A stretch of 64,000 bases of DNA from positions 124,001 to 188,000 of the forward strand of contig NZ_JAFDVE010000003.1 in NCBI RefSeq assembly GCF_016888005.1, read 5' to 3'. This DNA is from Phycicoccus sp. CSK15P-2 (GTDB taxonomy: Bacteria; Actinomycetota; Actinomycetes; Actinomycetales; Dermatophilaceae). The first letter of the stretch is position 1. Each line of letters starts with the position of its first letter. Below are positions 1 through 8,370 of this stretch, piece by piece. The notes beneath the pieces were generated by a model. The model searched no databases. It worked only from the letters and a program-made list of their open reading frames with translations, and was not told the origin of the DNA. Both the position numbers and the translations under genes were made by a program.

Positions 1-68
1 AGCGGATCGTCGACCACGCCGAGGAGCGCCGCGAGGCCCTCGACCGCTACGAGCGCACCCGTCGCTGA
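1..68 (+). CDS. C-terminal end of an unidentified gene
   Basis: The first complete codon begins at base 3 and the frame runs to a TGA at 66-68, giving a charged tail (RIVDHAEERREALDRYER and four more residues). The helical, Arg/Glu-rich end matches nothing I can name, and the rest of the gene lies before the window. The frame is chosen because it is open, has actinobacterial codon bias, and stops just before a promoter and leader for the next gene. The gene's identity cannot be judged from 21 residues. Confidence 0.45.
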   Translation, partial: RIVDHAEERREALDRYERTRR

Positions 69-85
69 CCCGCGTCCGTCACGGG

Positions 86-220
86 TAGGATGGGCGACGA
101 CGAGGGGAGTACTTCCCAAGTCCGCTCCGGTCAGTACGGACGCCCCAGCGCGTCCCCGGTGCGGCGCCGCGTCCGCGCGGTGAAGGAGACCTCAGGCCCG
201 ATCACCGTGCCCTGAGGAGC
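86..220 (+). promoter_or_regulatory. Promoter and yybP-ykoY-type (manganese) riboswitch leader of the TerC gene
   Basis: A TAGGAT -10 box at 86-91 would start transcription near 98. The leader then shows pieces typical of the yybP-ykoY Mn2+ riboswitch: GGGGAGTA at 104-111, GTCAGTACGG near 130, and GGAGACCTCA near 185. CCTCAGG at 190-196 can pair with CCTGAGG at 211-217, which contains the Shine-Dalgarno GAGGAG of the downstream gene. This suggests control of translation: with Mn2+ bound the upstream GAGACC region would be held and the ribosome site freed. The family is known to precede TerC/Alx-type genes. Motifs are read by eye; no covariance model was run. Confidence 0.72.
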
Positions 221-223
221 GTC

Positions 224-1294
224 ATGTCATCCCTCCACACCCTTGCCCTGGCCGCCGAGCCGGCCACCAGCGGGAGCTCCGTCGGGACGCCCCTGCTGTG
301 GGGCGTCACCGTCGCGGGCGTCCTCGCCCTCTTCGCCCTCGACTTCGTCCTCACCCGCACCCCGCACGAGGTGTCGATGAAGGAGGCGGCCGGCTGGTCG
401 GCGTTCTACATCGCCCTGCCGCTGGCCTTCGGCGTCTTCGTGTGGACGCAGCACGGCGGCGACCGCGGCCTGGAGTACTACACCGGCTACCTCGTCGAGA
501 AGTCGCTGTCGGTCGACAACCTCTTCGTCTTCATGCTCCTGCTCGCGGCCTTCGCCGTCCCGCCGGAGCTCAAGCAGCGGGTGCTGCTCATCGGTGTCGC
601 GGGGGCGCTCGTCCTGCGCGGAGTCTTCATCGCGGTCGGCGCCCAGCTGATCGCGATGTTCTCGTGGACCTTCCTCCTCTTCGGCGTCATCCTGCTCGCG
701 ACCGCCGTCAAGGTGCTCAAGGACGCCATGTCGCACGAGGCCCACGCCGTCGACATCGGGTCGCTGCGCACGGTCGCGCTGCTGCGCCGCTTCTTCCCCG
801 TCGTCGACGACTACCGCGGCCCGCGGATGACCGTCGTCGAGGGCGGCCGCCGCGCGCTCACCCCGTTCGCGCTCGTCGCCGTCGCGATCCTCGGGACGGA
901 CATCGTCTTCGCCGTCGACTCCGTGCCGGCGGTCTTCGGGATCACCGGTGACGCATACCTCGTCTTCGCCACGAACGCCTTCGCCCTCCTCGGCCTGCGC
1001 GCGCTGTACTTCGTCCTCGAGGGGCTTCTCGGGGCGCTGGCGCACCTCGGCTTCGGGCTGGGCGCCATCCTCGCGTTCATCGGGGTCAAGCTCGTCCTGC
1101 ACTGGGCGCACGGCATCTGGCCCGCGACCCCGGAGGTCCCGACCCTCGCCTCGCTCGTGGTCATCGTCGGCATCCTCGCGCTCGTCACGGTCACCAGCCT
1201 CGTCGCGAACCGGCGTGCCCGGGAGGCCGGTTCGGACGGCCCCGCCGAGCGACCCGGCGCGGTCGGCTCGGACCGCCCCCGAGGGCGCCGCTAG
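224..1294 (+). CDS. TerC/Alx-family integral membrane metal transporter
   Basis: A 356-residue multi-pass membrane protein with the two TerC-family hallmarks: EKSLSVDNLFVF around residue 90 and DIVFAVDSVPAVFGIT around residue 225. The acidic residues inside these membrane segments are thought to handle the metal. Family members (Alx in E. coli) move Mn2+ and are linked to tellurite or pH stress. The ATG at 224 is preceded by GAGGAG at 214-219. The leader looks like a manganese riboswitch, so Mn2+ efflux is the likely job. The last 25 residues are a polar, probably cytosolic tail. Confidence 0.9.
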   Translation: MSSLHTLALAAEPATSGSSVGTPLLWGVTVAGVLALFALDFVLTRTPHEVSMKEAAGWSAFYIALPLAFGVFVWTQHGGDRGLEYYTGYLVEKSLSVDNLFVFMLLLAAFAVPPELKQRVLLIGVAGALVLRGVFIAVGAQLIAMFSWTFLLFGVILLATAVKVLKDAMSHEAHAVDIGSLRTVALLRRFFPVVDDYRGPRMTVVEGGRRALTPFALVAVAILGTDIVFAVDSVPAVFGITGDAYLVFATNAFALLGLRALYFVLEGLLGALAHLGFGLGAILAFIGVKLVLHWAHGIWPATPEVPTLASLVVIVGILALVTVTSLVANRRAREAGSDGPAERPGAVGSDRPRGRR

Positions 1295-1303
1295 GTTGGG
1301 GAC

Positions 1304-2134
1304 GTGACCGACTCCCCGCCGTCCCGTGCCGTGACCGGCACGGTCTGCTCGGCGGAGGTGCTCGACGAGGGCGCGCTCGTCCTGCGGTGGCAGCCTGCCG
1401 GCCACGAGCCGGTGCTCTTCGTCCATCCGACGGTCGGGCCCCGCAGCGGACGGCCCCCGCACGCCGGCGTGCCGGTCTGCTGGCCGTGGTTCGGGCCCGG
1501 CCGGGCCGGTGGCGCGCCGTACGGCCACGGGTTCGCCCGGGGCGCCGTGTGGTCGCTCGTCGAGGAGACGCAGCGCGGCGACGCGACCGTCCTGCGGCAC
1601 CGTCTCACCGAGGCGGACGCCACCGACCCCTTCTGGCCGCATCCCTACGTCCTCGAGCTCACCGCCCACCTCGGTGCTGACCTGGGGCTCGAGCTCGCGA
1701 CGACGAACACCGGCGACGCCCCCGTGGTCGTCGAGGAGGCGCTGCACGCCTACCTCGCCGTCGGCGACGTGCGCCGGGTGGTGGTCTCCGGGCTCGACGG
1801 CGCCCCCTTCCACGACAAGGTCACGGGCACCGACCACGTCCAGGAGGGCGACCTCGTGCTCACCGGCGAGACCGACCGCGTCCATCGCGGCACGCGGCCG
1901 GTCACCGTGACCGACCCCGTCCTCGGCCGGCGCCTGCACGTCGAGACCGATGGCGCCGCGAACCGCGTCGTGTGGAACCCGTGGGCCGAGAAGGCCGCCG
2001 CGATCGACGACGTCGGCGACCACTGGCACCGCTTCGTCTGCGTCGAGGGCGCGAACGTGCTCGCGGACGCGGTCACCCTCCCGCCCGGGGCGACGCACAC
2101 CCTCACCTACCGCCTCACCGTGGAGGACCTGTGA
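1304..2134 (+). CDS. D-hexose-6-phosphate mutarotase / aldose-1-epimerase family (YeaD-like)
   Basis: A 276-residue galactose-mutarotase-fold protein. Recognisable blocks are GVPVCWPWFG near residue 55, YGHGFAR near 70, EALHAYLAVGD near 145 and WNPWAEKAAAIDDVG near 225. These match the YeaD branch, which interconverts alpha and beta anomers of hexose (often hexose 6-phosphate). The GTG at 1304 follows a TAGGTT hexamer (1292-1297) by seven bases, so the transcript may be leaderless. Its stop overlaps the next start (GTGA), so it is translationally coupled to an AGE-family sugar isomerase. The substrate is not certain. Confidence 0.8.
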   Translation: MTDSPPSRAVTGTVCSAEVLDEGALVLRWQPAGHEPVLFVHPTVGPRSGRPPHAGVPVCWPWFGPGRAGGAPYGHGFARGAVWSLVEETQRGDATVLRHRLTEADATDPFWPHPYVLELTAHLGADLGLELATTNTGDAPVVVEEALHAYLAVGDVRRVVVSGLDGAPFHDKVTGTDHVQEGDLVLTGETDRVHRGTRPVTVTDPVLGRRLHVETDGAANRVVWNPWAEKAAAIDDVGDHWHRFVCVEGANVLADAVTLPPGATHTLTYRLTVEDL

Positions 2135-3297
2135 CGAGCTGGCTCGACACCCCCGCACACCGGACGTGGCTGCAGCGCGGACTCGCCGACGTGCTGACGT
2201 TCGCCCTGGGCTCGGTCCGGGCCGACGGCGGGTTCCACTACCTCGACGCGGAGGGCCGCCCGGTGCCCGGTCGTGGGCCGGAGCTGTTCCTCACGGCACG
2301 GATGGCGTACGTGGCCGCGCTCGGTGTCCGGCACGGGGTCCCCGGCTCCGGGGAGCTGCTCGACCACGCGATGTCCTCGCTCTCGGGGCTGCACGCCGAC
2401 CCGGTGCACGGCGGATGGCTCAGCGAGCCCGGGACCGAGACGCGGAAGATGACGTACGACCACGTGCACGTCGGGATGGCCGCGGCGACGGCGGCGAGCG
2501 TGGGGCATCCGGGGGCGAGCGCCCTGCTCGAGCAGGTGGCCGAGGTCGTCGACACCCGCCTCTGGGACGCTTCCACCGAGACGCTGCGCGAGTCGTTCGC
2601 TCCGGACTGGTCCGACCCGGAGGACTACCGCGGCGCCAACGCGAACATGCACGGCCTCGAGGCGATGCTCGCGATGGGCGACGCCACCGGAGACGCCGTC
2701 TGGCACCGCCGGGGGCTCGCCATCGCCGACCGGCTCGTCAACGCGGCCGCCCGGGAGCACGGATGGCTGCTGCCCGAGCACTTCACGTCCGACTGGCGGG
2801 TGCTCCTCGACTACAACCGGGACGAGCCGCTGCATCCGTTCCGCCCGTACGGCGCGACCTTCGGGCACTCGCTGGAGTGGGCGCGTTTCCTGCTCCTGCT
2901 CGACGCCTCCCCGCTGGTCGAGTCGCCGTCCTGGCTCGTCGAGGGGGCCGAGCAGCTGACCCGCCGGGCCCTCGACGGCGGATGGGGCCTCGACGGCCGC
3001 CCGGGCCTGGTCTACACGGTGGACTGGGACGGCACGCCGGTGGCCGACGTCCGGCTGCACTGGCCGGTCTGCGAGGGCATCCAGACCAGCGCGGTGCTGC
3101 TCCGGCGCACCGGTGACCCGCACTGGGAGGCCTGGTACCGCCGGCTGTGGGACCACGCGGCGCGCTACTTCGTCGACGAGCGCGGCACGTGGCGCAACGA
3201 GCTCGACGACGCGATGGCCGAGGGCGGCCGGATCTGGCCCGGACGCCCGGACGTCTACCACTGCGGCGGTGCGCTGGTCACCCCGCTGGAGGCCTGA
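2131..3297 (+). CDS. AGE-family sugar epimerase/isomerase (mannose or sulfoquinovose isomerase-like)
   Basis: A 388-residue (alpha/alpha)6-barrel protein of the N-acylglucosamine 2-epimerase family. It has MTYDHVHVGMAAA near residue 110, EDYRGANANMHGLEAM near 165 and RPYGATFGHSLEWARFLLLL near 240; the conserved histidines fit the catalytic His/Arg set of this fold. Non-acylated-sugar members isomerise mannose/fructose, or sulfoquinovose/sulfofructose (YihS). The GTG at 2131 overlaps the mutarotase stop, so the pair probably supplies the right anomer and then isomerises the same sugar. No sulfo-sugar pathway genes are nearby, which slightly favours a mannose-type substrate. Confidence 0.78.
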   Translation: MTSWLDTPAHRTWLQRGLADVLTFALGSVRADGGFHYLDAEGRPVPGRGPELFLTARMAYVAALGVRHGVPGSGELLDHAMSSLSGLHADPVHGGWLSEPGTETRKMTYDHVHVGMAAATAASVGHPGASALLEQVAEVVDTRLWDASTETLRESFAPDWSDPEDYRGANANMHGLEAMLAMGDATGDAVWHRRGLAIADRLVNAAAREHGWLLPEHFTSDWRVLLDYNRDEPLHPFRPYGATFGHSLEWARFLLLLDASPLVESPSWLVEGAEQLTRRALDGGWGLDGRPGLVYTVDWDGTPVADVRLHWPVCEGIQTSAVLLRRTGDPHWEAWYRRLWDHAARYFVDERGTWRNELDDAMAEGGRIWPGRPDVYHCGGALVTPLEA

Positions 3298-3359
3298 ACC
3301 GACGCCGCGCTGCGCTCGGCCGGGTGCGGAGGTCGCACGGCGCCGGGCCTGGCGACCCG

Positions 3360-4862
3360 TCAGCCGCCGGACGCGCCGCGGACGAACTCGGCGATGTCGG
3401 CGCTCTGCCGGGCGCGGGTCTCGTCGTGGACGTACATCATGTGGCCCGCCGGGTAGTAGCGGTGCTCGATGTTCGCGGAGAGCTCGGGCGGCAGGCCCAT
3501 CCGCGAGAACGTCTCGCGCGCGGCGAAGTACGGCGTCGCCCCGTCGTGCCATCCGTAGGCCACGTGCACCTTGAGGTCGGGGTTGGCGCGCATCGCCTGC
3601 GCCAGCCGCCCGGTGACGTCGACCGACCGGCCCTCGAACTCGCTGTAGGACCACTCCTCGTGAGCGGCCATGGACAGCTGCTCGTAGGGGAGGTCGCTCT
3701 CGTAGCCGAGCTCGGTGCGGACGTAGTGGTGCCAGGCCGCGACGTAGGGCCCGACGATGGCGTCCATGCTGGGGTCGGCGTCCATCCGCTCGGCGACGGC
3801 GTTGCCGGCCGGGCCGGTGAAGCGGCCGTCGAGCCGGCCCACGACGCGGCGCTGCCGGCGGAGGAGCTCGACGAAGAAGTGCAGGTGCTCGACGCGCAGG
3901 TCGCTGAGGTCGACGTACTCCTCGCTGAGGCCGGTGAGTCGGGCGACGGTGCTGACCGCCTCGGCGCGCTCGTCGGCGGTCAGCCGGTCGCCGCGGGACA
4001 GCACCCACGGGTAGGTGCGCTCGGCATACCCCTCGGCCTCGGCCAGGACGTCCTCGAACGGCCGGTCGCCGTGCAGGCCGTGGTGGTGGGCGATCGCGGC
4101 GTACGTGGGGAGGAAGCCGACGTAGCCGCGGTCCTCGGGCTCGTGCAGGCCGATGGAGCCGAGGTCGAGCACGCTCGAGACGAGGACGACGCCGTTGAGG
4201 TACATCCCCCGGCGGGTCTGCAGGTGCTCGGCCACCGCGGCGGCGCGCACCGTCCCGTAGGACTCGCCGGCGACGAACTTCGGTGAGAGCCAGCGGTCGT
4301 TGCGGGTGGTCCACAGGCGGATGACCTCGGCGACGCTCTCGACGTCCCCGGTGAACCCGTGGAACGGCTTCGCCTTGCCGCCCTGGACCGCTCGCGAGTA
4401 GCCGGTGGAGACGGGGTCGATGAAGACGAGGTCGGTGGTCGCGAGCACAGTGTCGAGGTTGTCGGCGAGCCCGTACGGCGGGGTCTGCAGCGCACCGACG
4501 TCGCCGGACACCGCCCGGCGCGGGCCCAGCAGGCCGAGGTGCAGCCAGATCGAGCTCGACCCCGGGCCGCCGTTGAACGCGAACATCACCGGCCGCTCGG
4601 TGTCGGCGTGCGGCTCGACGACGTACGAGGTGAGGAAGACCTCCGCCTTCGGCTGGTGCCCGGTGAAGACGCCGTCCTCGTGGACCTCCTCGCGCAGCAC
4701 CATCCGGCCGGTCGTGGCCGTGTACGCGAGGCGCTTGCGCCCGAGACGCAGGACGTGGTCGGTGGTGACGAAGTCGTCGGTGGGCGGGGCGGGCGCGGTC
4801 TCGGTGTCCTTGTGGTCCGCGGAGGGACGGTGCGGGTGGTCGGACGCCGGGTGGTCGGTCAT
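3360..4862 (-). CDS. S10-family serine carboxypeptidase-like peptidase
   Basis: A 500-residue alpha/beta-hydrolase of the S10 type. The oxyanion motif NGGPGSSS is near residue 145, the nucleophile sits in GESYGT near 245, the acid in GWHDGATPY near 445, and the histidine in PAGHMMY near 475. S10 enzymes usually remove C-terminal residues in acidic or extracytoplasmic places, but no signal peptide is visible: the N-terminus is a polar stretch rich in His, Asp and Pro. It therefore looks cytosolic, which is a little unusual. It is transcribed toward the preceding epimerase gene and follows the TMEM165-type gene by 18 bases on the same strand. Confidence 0.8.
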   Translation of the reverse strand: MTDHPASDHPHRPSADHKDTETAPAPPTDDFVTTDHVLRLGRKRLAYTATTGRMVLREEVHEDGVFTGHQPKAEVFLTSYVVEPHADTERPVMFAFNGGPGSSSIWLHLGLLGPRRAVSGDVGALQTPPYGLADNLDTVLATTDLVFIDPVSTGYSRAVQGGKAKPFHGFTGDVESVAEVIRLWTTRNDRWLSPKFVAGESYGTVRAAAVAEHLQTRRGMYLNGVVLVSSVLDLGSIGLHEPEDRGYVGFLPTYAAIAHHHGLHGDRPFEDVLAEAEGYAERTYPWVLSRGDRLTADERAEAVSTVARLTGLSEEYVDLSDLRVEHLHFFVELLRRQRRVVGRLDGRFTGPAGNAVAERMDADPSMDAIVGPYVAAWHHYVRTELGYESDLPYEQLSMAAHEEWSYSEFEGRSVDVTGRLAQAMRANPDLKVHVAYGWHDGATPYFAARETFSRMGLPPELSANIEHRYYPAGHMMYVHDETRARQSADIAEFVRGASGG

Positions 4863-4880
4863 GTCCCGACCCTAGCCGCG

Positions 4881-5459
4881 TCAGAACAGGCCGAGGCCCT
4901 CGGCGATGAGCAGCAGCCCGAAGGCCGCGAAGAGCGCCGCGGCGCCGATCCTGATGGCCTTCTCCGGCAGCGTGCGCCCGAGTACGGCACCGACGCCGAT
5001 GGCGAGGGCGTCCGCCGCGACCATCCCGACGGTCGAGCCGATCCAGGTGCCGAGCCAGCCCTCCTGGGTGGCGAGCGTGATCGTCGCGAGCATCGTCTTG
5101 TCGCCGAGCTCCGCGAGAAAGAACGCCGAGCCGACAGCGACGAGCGCGGTGCCGGTGCTGCGCCGGGCCTTGTCGGCCTCGTCGTCGGTGAGCTCGTCGC
5201 CGCGCAGCGTCCAGGCGGCGAAGCCGAGGAAAGCGACGCCGGCGACGATGCCGATGACGCCCTGGTAGCTCTCGAAGGCCGTCCCGACCCACGCGCCGAT
5301 GCCGACCGAGACGAGGTGGACGACGGCCGTGGCGGCGGTGATCGCGACGAGCACGTCCCGGACGCGGTACCGGGTGGCGAAGGTCATCGCCATGAGCTGG
5401 GACTTGTCACCGAGCTCGGCGACGAAGATCACCGCGGTGCTGAGCAGGAACGCGTACAC
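4881..5459 (-). CDS. TMEM165/GDT1-family (UPF0016) cation exporter
   Basis: A 192-residue membrane protein with the duplicated family signature E-x-G-D-K-(S/T): VAELGDKSQ near residue 14 and LAELGDKTM near residue 118. The two halves form three-helix repeats in opposite orientation. Bacterial members (MneA type) export Mn2+, and eukaryotic ones carry Mn2+/Ca2+ in exchange for protons. The start is the GTG at 5459; the frame is open further upstream but loses the membrane profile and family match there. A second probable Mn2+ exporter (TerC) lies 3.6 kb away. No GGGGAGTA riboswitch core is seen in front of this gene. Confidence 0.85.
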   Translation of the reverse strand: MYAFLLSTAVIFVAELGDKSQLMAMTFATRYRVRDVLVAITAATAVVHLVSVGIGAWVGTAFESYQGVIGIVAGVAFLGFAAWTLRGDELTDDEADKARRSTGTALVAVGSAFFLAELGDKTMLATITLATQEGWLGTWIGSTVGMVAADALAIGVGAVLGRTLPEKAIRIGAAALFAAFGLLLIAEGLGLF

Positions 5460-5610
5460 GGGATGGTGGGGTCCTCGCACGGGGAGCTGTCGGCCGAGGG
5501 TCACGCTACCCAGCGGTCTCGGGTCGTGACCCGGCGGTCTCCGGCCGTGCTGAAGGGCCCGAGGCGTTCCCCGGGACCTGAGCGGCTCGGCGCTCCCGAT
5601 GCCGGATCGT

Positions 5611-5698
5611 CGACGGGCGGGATACATCCGCGCCTGCCGGTCCGCGTCGCGCCGTACGGACCTGCGCGGGTCGCCAGTTCGGTGTATCCCGCCCGTCG
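5611..5698. repeat. Long imperfect hairpin in the 345-base gap before the oxidoreductase
   Basis: The gap 5460-5804 separates two divergent genes. It holds a perfect 16-base inverted repeat, CGACGGGCGGGATACA at 5611-5626 and its complement at 5683-5698. Inside lie further pairing arms, CCGCGC with GCGCGG and GGTCCG with CGGACC, so all 88 bases can fold into one long stem with internal loops. A transcription terminator is not expected between divergent genes. It could be a structured leader of the 5805 gene, a regulator site, or a small palindromic repeat element. Nothing else is obvious in the gap. Confidence 0.6.
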
Positions 5699-5804
5699 TT
5701 GCGGTCCGATGCGGTGCAGGGCAGGGTGGACGAGGCCACGGCATAGAGGGGGTGGCCGGGCGTGTTCCATCCATCGACCGTCAACGACCCGCCGGAGGTT
5801 GCGC

Positions 5805-6827
5805 ATGTCCGAGCCCACCAGCCCGTCCGTCCGTCCGCGCGAGTGGCGGCTCGTCTCCCGTCCGCACGGCGTGCCGACCGCCGATGACGTCGAGCTCGTC
5901 CCGAGCGAGGTCCCCGAGGTGGGGGACGGCCAGCTGAGGGTCCGCAACGTCGTGATGTCCGTCGACCCGTACATGCGCGGTCGGATGAGCGACGCGAAGT
6001 CCTACGCCGAGCCGTACGTGCTCGGTGAGGCGATGCACGGCGGCGCCGTCGGTGTCGTCGAGGAGTCGCACGCCGAGAGGTTCGCGGCCGGCGACCACGT
6101 CCTGCACGGGCTCGGCTGGCGCGAGGTGGCGGTCCTGGACGGCTCGTCCGCGCGGGTCGTGGACGTCGACGCCGCACCGGCCTCCGCGTACCTCGGGGTG
6201 CTCGGGATGACCGGTCTCACCGCGTACGCCGGGCTCACCCGGGTCGCGGCGATGGAGGAGGGCGACGTCGTGTTCGTCTCGGGTGCTGCCGGAGCCGTGG
6301 GCGGCGCGGTCGGCCAGATCGCCAAGGCGCTGGGTGCGTCGCGGGTCGTCGGCTCGGCGGGGTCGCCGGAGAAGGTGCGTCACCTGACCGAGGACCTGGG
6401 CTTCGACGCGGCCTTCTCGTACCGGGACGGCCCGGTGCGGCGGTCGCTGCGAGAGACGGCGCCGGACGGCATCGACGTCTACTTCGACAACGTGGGCGGC
6501 GAGCACCTGGAGGCCGCGGTGGGGTCGCTGCGGCTGAACGGACGCGTCGCGGTCTGCGGGATGATCTCGGTCTACAACGACACCGAGCCGGCGCCGGGGC
6601 CGCGCAACCTGTCCAGGCTCATCCAGACGCGTGGGCGCATCGAGGGCTTCCTCGTCGGTGACCACTACGACCTGGCGCGCGAGTACTTCGGCCGGGCGGC
6701 GGGCTGGCTGGCCGACGGGACGCTGTCGCTGCGGGAGACCTCGGTCGACGGGTTCGAGAACGCCTTCGACGCCTTCCTCGGTGTCCTCGGCGGGGACAAC
6801 ACCGGGAAGATGGTCGTCCGCCTCTGA
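5805..6827 (+). CDS. NADP-dependent medium-chain oxidoreductase (CurA/leukotriene B4 dehydrogenase-like)
   Basis: A 340-residue enzyme of the zinc-free MDR family. SVDPYMRGRM near residue 48 and GMTGLTAYAGL near 135 are typical of the prostaglandin/leukotriene reductase and YncB/CurA group. FVSGAAGAVGGAVGQIAK near 160 is the Rossmann dinucleotide site, and YFDNVGGE near 225 is also conserved. These enzymes reduce the carbon-carbon double bond of alpha,beta-unsaturated carbonyls with NADPH, often as detoxification. The ATG at 5805 is preceded by GGAGG (5793-5797). The frame is open far upstream but without family similarity. It stands alone, followed by a convergent gene. Confidence 0.88.
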   Translation: MSEPTSPSVRPREWRLVSRPHGVPTADDVELVPSEVPEVGDGQLRVRNVVMSVDPYMRGRMSDAKSYAEPYVLGEAMHGGAVGVVEESHAERFAAGDHVLHGLGWREVAVLDGSSARVVDVDAAPASAYLGVLGMTGLTAYAGLTRVAAMEEGDVVFVSGAAGAVGGAVGQIAKALGASRVVGSAGSPEKVRHLTEDLGFDAAFSYRDGPVRRSLRETAPDGIDVYFDNVGGEHLEAAVGSLRLNGRVAVCGMISVYNDTEPAPGPRNLSRLIQTRGRIEGFLVGDHYDLAREYFGRAAGWLADGTLSLRETSVDGFENAFDAFLGVLGGDNTGKMVVRL

Positions 6828-6845
6828 CATCGGGCGGATGCTCCC

Positions 6846-8231
6846 TCAGCCGGCCGACCAGGAATGTGCGGTCGGGGCCGCTTCTGGCGCAGAACCGTCC
6901 TGCGACGAGTAGTCCGTCGACGACAGGCTCTCGGCGGTGCCAGGCTCGGTGACCTCGGCTTCCGTGGGGGTCGGCCTGATCCTGGGGGGTGGTGCCGACC
7001 AGACCTTGAGGTCGTCGAGGACCGACTCGTAGAAGGCATCCACGCCGGAGAGGACGGAGTCGATGAACGCGCCTCGACCGCGGCCCCTCTTGGTACCCAT
7101 CGGGGTCGACATCGCGACCCGGAAGCTGCGGATCTCCTTCGATGCGTCGAGGACGAGGCAGGCCGGGTCCTCTCGCACCGCACGCAGCAGCTCTGCGGAT
7201 GTCGCGCCCCGCGAGTGCGCGATGGCGCACTCGACACGGATGGTGTCGGGTGCGTTCTTGAGCTGACGGACGAGCCAGTTGACCCGGGTCGTCGAACGCC
7301 CTTCGCGGGGGGCGTCCAGGTCCGCGTGACACGTGACCTGGCCGGCACGCAGGTCCGCGGTCACGGTGAGGTGTGCCGCGGCGTCGGGGATGCGGATCGA
7401 CCCGCTGAGCTGACCGCTGGACACGAGCTGCTCGGTGAGGGCGGCGGCGCGCACCCCGGGGTCGGCGGACTCCTTGCGGGTGAGGACCGGAACCACCTCG
7501 GTCCCGAGCCGACGGCCCAGCGCCAGGCTGGCAAAGCGTAGAAGGGCATCGAACCGCGAGACGACCATGCGGATGCCCTGGTCGTTCGTGCGCAGCGTGC
7601 CGGCACCGACAGAGTCGCGGATCGATGTCCAGGAATCGCCCATGTCGTCGAACTCGAGTGCGCCGCTGCGTTTGTGCTCGAGGTATCGGATGAGCTCGCC
7701 CAGGATCCAGGCCTGGTCGGGGTCCGCGACCCCACGGAACTCCTTCTGCATGACGGCTTCGGTGAGCACCTGGGACCACGAGAGATGGTGGAGCTCGACC
7801 TTGCGCAGCTTCCGGCCGTCGATCTTCGTCGGGTGTTGGCCGGCAATCGCGGGGATCTCGTTGCTGATGGTGATGACTGCGTCGAACCCCTCGGTCCTCG
7901 CGATCTCCAGGTAGCTTTCCAGCTGCTCGGTCGTCAGTGCATTGCTGCCCGTCTTGACCTCGACAAGTGATGTCCACGAGCGCGTTCCGCGGGAGACGCG
8001 GATGAGGCCGTCAGGGAAGTAGCGCTTCTCGCCATGGACGAACGGGACCTCGATGTAGCACTCGACAGTCCCGGCGGGAGCGCCGAGAGGTTTGAGGAGT
8101 GCGCGGTTGAACTCCTTGACCGCGCTGAGAACCGCGAGGAGAGCCGAGGTGGCGCGGCGTTCCTGTTCTTCGGCGCCGTTGATCCCGGATGTAGGAATCA
8201 GGCGTGCTTCGTGCCACGACTGTTCGGCCAT
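6846..8231 (-). CDS. Uncharacterised protein with a PD-(D/E)XK nuclease-like N-terminal region
   Basis: A 461-residue protein. Residues about 70-105 contain YFPDGLIRV followed, after a hydrophobic strand, by LVEVKTGSN, the D...E-x-K spacing of PD-(D/E)XK nucleases. LTTEQLESYLEIAR follows as the usual helix. Residues about 200-400 show no motif I know, and the last 50 residues are Ser/Thr/Pro-rich and disordered. The ATG at 8231 has a GAGGGG ribosome site eight bases upstream. The gene is a single unit between convergent and divergent neighbours. Annotation as a nuclease is inference; a DNA repair, restriction or anti-phage role is possible but unproven. Confidence 0.6.
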   Translation of the reverse strand: MAEQSWHEARLIPTSGINGAEEQERRATSALLAVLSAVKEFNRALLKPLGAPAGTVECYIEVPFVHGEKRYFPDGLIRVSRGTRSWTSLVEVKTGSNALTTEQLESYLEIARTEGFDAVITISNEIPAIAGQHPTKIDGRKLRKVELHHLSWSQVLTEAVMQKEFRGVADPDQAWILGELIRYLEHKRSGALEFDDMGDSWTSIRDSVGAGTLRTNDQGIRMVVSRFDALLRFASLALGRRLGTEVVPVLTRKESADPGVRAAALTEQLVSSGQLSGSIRIPDAAAHLTVTADLRAGQVTCHADLDAPREGRSTTRVNWLVRQLKNAPDTIRVECAIAHSRGATSAELLRAVREDPACLVLDASKEIRSFRVAMSTPMGTKRGRGRGAFIDSVLSGVDAFYESVLDDLKVWSAPPPRIRPTPTEAEVTEPGTAESLSSTDYSSQDGSAPEAAPTAHSWSAG

Positions 8232-8370
8232 GTCGCAACCCCTCAGGCGTCGGTGCCCTGCGTTCAGCACCGTACCCGGTTATGCATCCGCTGTACCCCG
8301 GATCACTGGGGTGGTGGTTCGCGATGCCAGGAGGCTGGCGAGCGGGACTTCGCGCAGATCAGCGTGTGTC

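Noticed and set aside
2107-5292. A 1061-residue open frame on the minus strand
   Set aside because: It runs antisense to the AGE gene and in another frame of the S10 peptidase. It is Arg/Pro-rich with no domains, the usual shadow frame in GC-rich DNA.
5460-5600. A second manganese riboswitch before the TMEM165-type gene
   Set aside because: GAGACC occurs twice on the minus strand here, but the GGGGAGTA core and the supporting stems are missing.
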